NCBI GenBank assembly: GCA_029718625.1
Contig: CM056380.1
Coordinates: forward strand, 110,289,021 to 110,353,020
Source: Synaphobranchus kaupii
Taxonomy: Eukaryota > Chordata > Actinopteri > Anguilliformes > Synaphobranchidae
Reading direction: 5' to 3'
Length of the DNA: 64,000 nucleotides
The position numbers were made by a program, and so were the translations under genes. Every line of letters begins with the position of its first letter. Position 1 is the first letter of the stretch. Of the stretch, positions 36,687 through 64,000 are shown in pieces. The notes below the pieces were generated by a model. The model worked only from the letters and a program-made list of their open reading frames with translations, did not search any database and was not told the DNA's origin.

Positions 36687-36703
36687 ACTACAAGTCCCAT
36701 GAA
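36687..36703 (+). promoter_or_regulatory. ZNF143/Staf-like site upstream of xpo5
   Basis: actacaagtcccatgaa fits the ACTACAnnTCCCA consensus of ZNF143 (SBS), common in vertebrate promoters of housekeeping genes. It is 198 bases upstream of the xpo5 ATG, on the coding strand. Confidence 0.65.
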
Positions 36704-36900
36704 TCAACTTGAAAACTGAAATGAAACACTCATGCGCAATTCTTCTCCACGGCCTAGCACGTTGCGTGTATCAGCGTGTATGTACATGGTGTGAGGTCCT
36801 GGTAGGCGTGCAGTCTTTCTGCAGGTGTCTGGTACTATACTGTTTATTGCGCAATTTGTTTGTTTCCAATCTTCCAGTGCTTGTAAACAAGGGGAGAGGT

Positions 36901-57126
<20,226 letters not shown>

Positions 57127-57134
57127 ATATCCTT

Positions 57135-57447
57135 CCCGTCATGATGTCATTTCCTGTTTAGTGGTGCTGTCGCAATGTAAAAACTGTGTTTTTGTGTTTG
57201 AGGGTGTTCTGTGTTGCCAAAACCTTGTCAAGTGAAACTTTTTTTTTTTGGAGCTGAAAAGTGTATTGGGTAGAATAAAAGTATTAGTTCTGACGGTAAA
57301 ATCTTGTAAAAATAAAAAATATATATTGATAATCCTGGCGGCTGCTGAAACAAAGTCATGTGATCTGTCCTCGTACTGTCGTGCTGGGCTGGGTACCTCC
57401 TCTGAAGGTTAGAGGTTCAGGTTTCAGCGCTAGGGCTACTGTGCACC
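57135..57447 (+). other. Start of xpo5 intron 24, up to the gap
   Basis: Follows the atatcctt donor. Contains a T run and AT-rich sequence; no exon, no U12 branch-site motif (tccttaac) and no acceptor, so the intron must extend into or past the gap. Confidence 0.75.
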
Positions 57448-57947
57448 NNNNNNNNNNNNNNNNNNNNNNNNNNNNNNNNNNNNNNNNNNNNNNNNNNNNN
57501 NNNNNNNNNNNNNNNNNNNNNNNNNNNNNNNNNNNNNNNNNNNNNNNNNNNNNNNNNNNNNNNNNNNNNNNNNNNNNNNNNNNNNNNNNNNNNNNNNNNN
57601 NNNNNNNNNNNNNNNNNNNNNNNNNNNNNNNNNNNNNNNNNNNNNNNNNNNNNNNNNNNNNNNNNNNNNNNNNNNNNNNNNNNNNNNNNNNNNNNNNNNN
57701 NNNNNNNNNNNNNNNNNNNNNNNNNNNNNNNNNNNNNNNNNNNNNNNNNNNNNNNNNNNNNNNNNNNNNNNNNNNNNNNNNNNNNNNNNNNNNNNNNNNN
57801 NNNNNNNNNNNNNNNNNNNNNNNNNNNNNNNNNNNNNNNNNNNNNNNNNNNNNNNNNNNNNNNNNNNNNNNNNNNNNNNNNNNNNNNNNNNNNNNNNNNN
57901 NNNNNNNNNNNNNNNNNNNNNNNNNNNNNNNNNNNNNNNNNNNNNNN
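57448..57947. other. Assembly gap of exactly 500 N
   Basis: 500 undetermined bases. The round number points to a placeholder of unknown true size. It lies inside the intron after xpo5 exon 24 and directly before the second copy of the exon 20-23 region. Confidence 0.98.
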
Positions 57948-58316
57948 CGCCAACACACTCACATCCCTCTTTACCCTGCCCACACACTCACATCCCTGTC
58001 TCTTTGTGGTGTGAAAAGGAGTCATGATGCATTTCTTCTCTAAATCAGGAACTTGTTTATGTACCACACACCTTTTCTAGATATGAAATATAAAGATTAA
58101 TTTTCACATGCACATATATTTTGGTTAATGCAAAAAACAAAGTCTGAACTTTATTATGTAAAATAATCCAGAAAGCATTTTTTCATAAACATATTTATCA
58201 GGGCAATGCAAACGTGTCAGTGCTCTTTAATAGTACAAATAAGGCTTTGTGCTCCGTGTTTTCTGTGGCGCTGTATCGTTCTGTGACTCTCTGACCTCTG
58301 CTATTCCATTACCCAG

Positions 58317-58416
58317 CATGCTTTGGGACCCAGTGCAGTTCCTGGCCCACGTGGGCGCTGACCAGAACAGCATCGACCCCATTGCCGAGGACATGACCGG
58401 GATCAACAGGTCAAGG
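58317..58416 (+). CDS. xpo5: xpo5 exon 20, copy B (after gap)
   Basis: Same coding sequence and splice sites as the copy at 51139..51238. It lies after exon 24 and the N gap, so it cannot belong to a normal transcript in this order; probably the other haplotype. Confidence 0.85.
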
Positions 58417-59458
58417 GTGAGCCGCCCCGCCCCCGCCCCCCGCCCCCACCAGGCCCCGCCCCTTGCCCCTGCGTGTGGGGAATCCGGCGGTCACTCTGCA
58501 GGGGTCAGGACGCTGGGATGCTAATGTTCTAATCCAGGTCTCCCGCCTGCGCCCCAAATCTGCCCGCGTTCCGTTCTGCCTGAGCCGAAACCGTTACTAC
58601 AGTAGAACCGCAGAGTTACTGAGTGCCCAGCGAACGCGTCGGCCCGAATCGGCGTACGCCATTACGCCTCAAAGCTCTCACTGTCCCCGACGTCTGTTCC
58701 CTGTTATAATCAAGCTGAGAAACCTTCTGCTCTACAGGTCATTACAAGCAGAGCTGACTGGACACCAAGATCAGTTTCATTAATGTGGCCTGTTTGAATG
58801 CACCCGGTGCCTTTTGTACAGAAATTATATTTGAGGTGCCGGTTAAAACACTTTAGAAATGCGATCCAACTTTAAGCTGGTTGTTTAAAGGTGAGTACTT
58901 CTCTCAAAGTGTAGGATTCAAATTTATTTTGCTCTAACTTCAAAAATATACGGATTCCAGGAGTGTTTTAATTGTGTGTAACATGACCGTAGAAATAGAA
59001 AGCTGTTTGTTAATGACGAGGAGTATATTTGGTGTTTTATTTGGCATTAAAACCATCAGATTTGTTGGTCACTCACCAGAATTGATGCAATAGTGACACT
59101 TAATTGGGGTTTAAGATTTTTAACAGATGTAATTGTGTGAGCCTGGGGAATTTTACATAGGCCACACAGTCCATACTTACTAACATGTTGAAACATGGAA
59201 AAGTGTCCAGTACAGGAAGTAAGCCGTTGCCTCGCTGTGCCGTTACTGTTCTTAGTTTTTGTACTTTTGCTGATCTGCAGTTGGAGCAGGAGGATGTGTG
59301 TGTGCGTCTGTAGCAGACAGCAGTGTGGTTCAGGCCTCAGCCGTGGTCACATGACCGGGCCGGTCCTCATCTCTGCTTACTGTCTGTGTGCATGAGCATG
59401 TGTGCTAAGTGCCCGTCCTGCCAGAACCAACCCCTTTAAAGCAGCTCTCCTCTTTTTT

Positions 59459-59870
59459 TCATATCCTTTTTTTTAAATATTTATTTTGATTTAATTCCTC
59501 CCCCCTTCCCTCCCCTTACCCTGACCTCTCCCTCCTCCTTCCCTCCACTCTTCCCTACCTCCTCCACCCTTTCCTACCTCCTCCACCCTTTCCTACCTCC
59601 TCCACCCTTCCCTACCTCCTCTATCCTTCCCTACCTCCTCCACCCTTCCCTATCTCCCTCCACCTTTCCCTACCTCCTCCATCCTTCCCTACCTCCTCCA
59701 CCCTTCCCTATCTCCCTCCACCTTTCCCTGTCTCCCTCCACCTTTCCCTACCTCCTCCACCCTTCCCTACCTCCTCCACCCTTCCCTACCTCCTCCATCC
59801 TTCCCTACCTCCCTCCACCTCTTCATCCACCCTTCCCTCCCTCCCTCCACCCCCCTCCCCCTCTCTGTAG
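59459..59870 (+). repeat. Pyrimidine array before xpo5 exon 21, copy B
   Basis: Same array as in copy A but with a different number and order of units, as expected for a length-polymorphic repeat. Confidence 0.9.
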
Positions 59871-60052
59871 ATCAGTTTTTGTGTGTACACCATTCTGGGC
59901 GTAGTGAAGCGGGCTCGCTGGCCTGCTGATGTGGACGAAGCCGCGGCCGGAGGATTTGTGGTGGGGCAGACGGCCGCCGGCGCCCCAATCTACCGTAACC
60001 CCTGCAGCGCCCAGGTCCTCGCTCTGCTGCCCAACCTGCTGGCTCTCATCAG
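59871..60052 (+). CDS. xpo5: xpo5 exon 21, copy B
   Basis: Second copy of the exon at 52626..52807, with a single synonymous change (Ala GCG to GCT near the 3' end). Both splice sites are intact. Confidence 0.85.
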
Positions 60053-61453
60053 GTGGGTGGAGAGGCGGGCCCCAGCCGGCCCTGTGCTGCCCCCTGCTGG
60101 TCAGAGCGGGGGGTCAGCGCTAGAGGTCAGCCACGCTCCTTACTCCCCGATGAAGGAGGCGGAGGAGGAGGGAGGGGTGGGGGGGGGGGGATGGGCCCCT
60201 GCCTTTTCTGGCTCCCTGGACCGCCCCTCTCATTCCATCCAATGAGAGGGTGCGAGCTCTGGGGAGCTGTTGCCGTAGCAACTGTGGAGGCTGTACCACC
60301 TGTCATTGGTGAGCCAATGGGAGTTTGTACTTGCCAGGATAGGGAGGTAACCAAAACATCACACCCGCTGTCTTTTGTTTCTCTCTCTCTCTCCTCTCTC
60401 TCTTTCTCTCTCTCTCTCCCTCTTTCTCTCTCTCTCTCCCTCCTTTTTTGTGTTTCCGTATAGCTTTGATACGTCTGCTCTCCTCCCTTTTTTTTTATTT
60501 TTTATTTTGTTCTGTTTATAAACGGCCTTCATCTGGCTGATGACAGAGTTTTTGTGCTCATTGCTAACAGTCAGTCCTCCAGCCCAATGTCTCCCTCCCT
60601 TTCTTCCTCTGACTCGTGTTCCTACTCCCGCCCGGGTTATACGATGATTACATCCGTCTCATGTGACAGTGTTGGAGGTCTTTAGCAATTCGCAAACCAG
60701 GTGGCTCGTCCCGTTTACTTTATATTTGCAATAATGGAAAGGTTTTCCCGTTGCTGGCTGCAGGTATGTATTAAAGTGTCAATGAGTCACCCTGATTCAG
60801 TCTGAAAATCTCAACTCCATGGTCAGCTTGATGATCTAGTCATTTTGAGACTGCTTGTGTATAGTTAAAAAAAAATAGTACACCCATATATGATAAGAAT
60901 GTGGTAAAATGTGAAGACTGAAGAGACATTTAGAATTTCAGTCTCCAGCTATGTTCATCATTTTCTGGCCATTTTCTGCCACTTACTTACTTACTGCATA
61001 TATGTTAATAACGTTATTTGTAGAGAACTTTTCTTGCATGGAGGGCGTTGGGTGGGTGAACTATTTGGCTAAAGTTGGTTGCCTGAAAGAAATATTTGAA
61101 AACTGTGCTTTAGATGATTTGATTTCCTTGTGCAGAAGTTTCTTATAAACCTAAACCATGTGTAAACCACTGACGTGCATTTAGGTGTGTAGCAGTCATA
61201 CTTGCATACTACCACATCCACTTGCATACCTTCATTTTGTTTTTTGCAAACGGTTCATTTTTACACCTCCATATTTCACTGAAGAAATTCAGCTCAACCC
61301 TTTAAGGTATAAGATCACAAATATATCATTAGAATGTTTTTAACTGAACATTCTAATGCTGATGTAACGATCACTACTGGTAATTGAAAGCAGTGGAGTT
61401 CTAGAACACCGACTTAGAATTTTGTAAAAACATTCCCAAAAAACCTACTCTTC

Positions 61454-61572
61454 AAAGGGTTCAGTAACTTTGCTCAAGGGGACGACGGCAATGCCCCATT
61501 TGGGACTCAAAGACTCAAGACCTCAAACCTCAGAAGTGTTAGGTCCGTAACCGCTGTGCTACCCTGTCGCTC
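61454..61572 (-). mobile_element. V-SINE head, copy B
   Basis: Second copy of the SINE before exon 22, unchanged in the parts compared. Confidence 0.7.
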
Positions 61573-61595
61573 GACGATGTTGTGTCTGTTTCCAG

Positions 61596-61696
61596 GACCC
61601 ATAACAACCTCTTCCTGCCGGAGAACATGGCTCGGCTGAGTGACACCTTCACCAGGGCCTACGAGGTCATGGATGTGGAGAAGAACCTGGTGCTGG
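61596..61696 (+). CDS. xpo5: xpo5 exon 22, copy B
   Basis: Second copy of the exon at 54332..54432, no coding difference seen; splice sites intact. Confidence 0.85.
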
Positions 61697-61991
61697 GTAA
61701 GGGAGAACCCCTGGGTTCTAATGCAGAATTTAGGGTTCTGCAGTTGTAGTTGCCAGCTACAGACAAAAAAGACATAGACAGTGGGGCAGACCCACAAACA
61801 CTAACAAACATGTTAAATAAAGACATTAAATTGAATCAGATGTTTCACATTATAGTGAAGGTATGTGCGGAGTGGAATATATTATGATTATGGTTAAAAT
61901 TCCTATTAGTATTGTGATCAAAATTATATTAAATTCATTATGATGAAAAATTGAGCATCAAAAGCAATAACAGTTCCTCATCTGCCTTTAA

Positions 61992-62507
61992 AGTGATACT
62001 GCAGTCAAAAACCTACTTTTCCCGTTGAAAACCAATGTTTTGGGTTAGATTTTGATCATACACAACTGTTTTTATCCGAAAATCTCATGTTTAGTCACAA
62101 TGAGTTTATGTGTAGGCTTTTTTTTTTTTTTTTGTGTGGTTTCCGAGGGTTCGTGACGTCACAAGATTTTTAACATAAAAATGGGTGGAGTTGAGGTGAT
62201 CCTAGGGTGGTCTTGGCTGGGCACGTGGTATAAAAGCAGAGACCAATGTTTTTTTGTTTTTTTTCCTCTTTGGGACTGAGACCCTTGTACTGCTAACTAG
62301 CTAGTTCAAGTTCAAATGCAAATTGCTTTGTATTACTGCTAACGTTAATATTACGACTTATATCGACACACCCTATCACTCCTTGACCGTATGAATATTC
62401 ATAATATGACTACGTGGCATCGTCGTCATATGACCACACCTACTCACGAGTTCCAGTTCAAATTTAAGCGATAAAAAAGGCCTTAGAAAAGGCTCTGCAG
62501 TATCTCT
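61992..62507. mobile_element. TTAA-flanked MITE, copy B
   Basis: Second copy of 54728..55254, with an 11-base deletion near 62102. The CRE is at 62154-62161 and the TATA box is retained. Confidence 0.75.
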
Positions 62508-62904
62508 TTAATGTCTTGAGATGTCCAATATCATTAAGCAGTCTAACAGCTGTAGGGACAAAGCTGTTTTCGGCTCTTTTTGCTTTAAAGGGGAAAGGAC
62601 CTTAATCTTCGACCTGATGGTAGAGTCTCAAAGAGAAAGTTCAGGGGACGTGATGGAAGGGCCATAATCCTCTTTCCTTTTTTTAATCGTACGCTCCTCA
62701 TACAGATGTTTCAGCAGTTTTTGTTGTTTCCCTATGATTTGAGTAATGGTTGGCTACTTGATGAATCATGACCTTGTCATCGTGGCAATTCAAGCCAACT
62801 CAGTCATTGACCTCTAGCATAATGCTGGTAGACACTAGGTGGTACCAGTCTCACAATCCATAACCGGGCTACTATAACACTATCCTCTTCCTGAGGATCT
62901 AGAG

Positions 62905-63024
62905 CAGGGGTCTCCAACTCTAGTCCTGGAGGGCCACAGACTTTGCTGGTTTTTGTGATGTCCTTTCAATCCGCAACCAATAGATATCCCAGCAGCCCTC
63001 CAGGATTTTAGTTTGAGATCCCTG
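62905..63024. mobile_element. 120-bp hAT-type MITE, copy B
   Basis: Same insertion as 55652..55771 in the second copy of the block, at the same site, so it predates the divergence of the two copies. Confidence 0.8.
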
Positions 63025-63193
63025 GTCTAGGGATATATGGTTATCTATGCATAATTCATCCTGCTAGATAACCTGCAAATTATTATTTTAAAAAAAACCC
63101 ACTTAAACCCTGGTTGTTGCTGTCCTGCAGATAACCTGCAAATAAAGTATTTTTTTTTAAAACACTTAAATGGTGGCTGTTCCTGTCCTGCAG

Positions 63194-63290
63194 GCCTCCC
63201 GCAGCCCGTGCTGGATATATATGACTCCCCCGTGTACAAGACCACCCTGGAGCGCATGCAGGGCTTCTTCTGCACGCTCTACGACAACTG
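63194..63290 (+). CDS. xpo5: xpo5 exon 23, copy B
   Basis: Second copy of the exon at 55943..56039, with one synonymous Thr change (ACA to ACG). The window ends inside the following pyrimidine array, before exon 24 would recur. Confidence 0.85.
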
Positions 63291-63415
63291 GTGAGATCCT
63301 GCCTCTGTCACCCTCTCCTTCTCCTCTTTCATCCCTCCATCATTCCCCCTCTCTCCTCTGTTCCTCCTCTCCTAGTCTCCCTTCAAATTATTATTATTTT
63401 TTTGATTAACAAAGA

Positions 63416-64000
63416 TCCATCTCTCTCTCCTTCTTTTTTCTGTCTCACACTCTGACTCTCCTTCTCTCTTTCTTTTTCTTTCTGTCTGTCTCACACTCAA
63501 TGTGTCTCCTCTTTCTTTCTGTCCCTCTCACTCTCTTTCTCTGTCCCTCTTACTCTCACGCTCTCCCTCTCTTTCTGTCTCTCACACTCACTCTGTCTCC
63601 CTCTCTCTCTTTCTGTATCCCTCCCTCTCTTTGTCTCTCTCCCTCTCTCTTTCTGTCTCCCTCTCTCTCTTTCTGTATCCCTCCCTCTCTTTGTCTCTCT
63701 CCCTCTCTCTTTCTGTCTCCCTCCCTCTCTTTGTCTCTCTCCCTCTCTCTCTTTCTGTATCCCTCCCTCTCTTTGTCTCTCTCCCTCTCTCTCTTTCTGT
63801 ATCCCTCCCTCTCTTTGTCTCTCTCCCTCTCTTTGTCTCTCTCCCTCTCTCTCTTTCTGTATCCCTCCCTCTCTTTGTCTCTCTCCCTCTCTCTCTTTCT
63901 GTCTCCCTCCCTCTCTTTGTCTCTCTCCCTCTCTCTCTTTCTGTCTCCCTCCCTCTCTTTGTCTCCCTCCCTCTCTTTGTCTCTCTCCCTCTCTTTGTCT
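63416..64000 (+). repeat. Pyrimidine array, copy B, cut by window end
   Basis: Second copy of the array before exon 24, with extra blocks (ctctttctctgtccctct) and a different unit order; continues past the window. Confidence 0.92.

Larger units (their letters stand above)
34446..36900. other. Divergent intergenic region, tp53bp2 / xpo5
   Basis: 2.45 kb between the two start codons, so it must hold both 5'UTRs and promoters. The tp53bp2 side shows no clear TATA box. Centre is AT-rich with a palindromic ataatattatata stretch near 35515-35555. The xpo5 side holds a retroelement remnant (36218-36645) and the ZNF143-like site. No other gene seen. Confidence 0.8.
57948..64000 (+). repeat. Copy B of the ~6 kb duplicated block
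   Basis: Offset from copy A is 7.18 to 7.26 kb, drifting with indels. Copy B has about 54 extra bases at 58079-58136, lacks 11 bases between short direct repeats near 62102, and differs in the pyrimidine array upstream of exon 21. Only two synonymous changes occur in 480 coding bases. Confidence 0.95.

Noticed and set aside
36709..36900. Upstream in-frame ATG as the xpo5 start
   Set aside because: The 64 extra codons have no counterpart in exportin-5, and the ATG at 36901 has the better context and the family N-terminus.
57139..57144. GT donor gtcatg for xpo5 exon 24
   Set aside because: Weak site and wrong phase, and it would add Ile-Leu-Pro-type residues not found in exportin-5; atatcctt fits better.
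57356..58067. Open frames crossing the gap
   Set aside because: They are made of undetermined bases.

Overview
The window is vertebrate, almost certainly teleost, genomic DNA. It holds two multi-exon protein genes in divergent (head-to-head) orientation, long introns full of minisatellites, tRNA-derived SINEs with the fish-type V-core tail, and short terminal-inverted-repeat transposons. No prokaryotic, viral or CRISPR content was seen. The species cannot be fixed from sequence alone.

Left half, minus strand (49..34445): the 5' two fifths of tp53bp2 (ASPP2, a p53-binding apoptosis regulator). Eleven coding exons were placed by splice sites and phase. They cover the N-terminal beta-grasp/Ras-association-like domain, the glutamine-rich coiled coil and the start of the proline-rich region. 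The ankyrin and SH3 part lies beyond the left edge. Exon 11 is broken by one extra T in a T run.

Middle: a 14.5 kb first intron of tp53bp2 (19928..34436), then a 2.45 kb intergenic space between the two start codons. A ZNF143/Staf-like site sits about 200 bp upstream of the second gene.

Right half, plus strand (36901..57126): xpo5 (exportin-5, the RanGTP-dependent exporter of pre-miRNAs). Twenty-four coding exons give about 901 of an expected ~1,200 residues. Exon 24 has a frame error and ends at a U12-type AT-AC donor. A 500-N gap (57448..57947) follows, then a second, ~1% diverged copy of the exon 20-23 region. This looks like an uncollapsed haplotype rather than a real duplication.

The most unusual theme is tandem repetition at splice junctions. 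Minisatellites at the xpo5 exon 14 and tp53bp2 exon 8 donors carry an intact copy of the donor site in every unit. Three xpo5 3' splice sites (exons 15, 21, 24) are preceded by AG-free pyrimidine arrays of about 0.35 to 1.4 kb. In xpo5 intron 14 both ends are expanded this way. Several other arrays stop within a few bases of an exon.

Mobile elements include hAT-type MITEs with 7/8-matching 8-bp target duplications, a foldback element, and a TTAA-flanked MITE that carries a CRE, an E-box and a TATA box.
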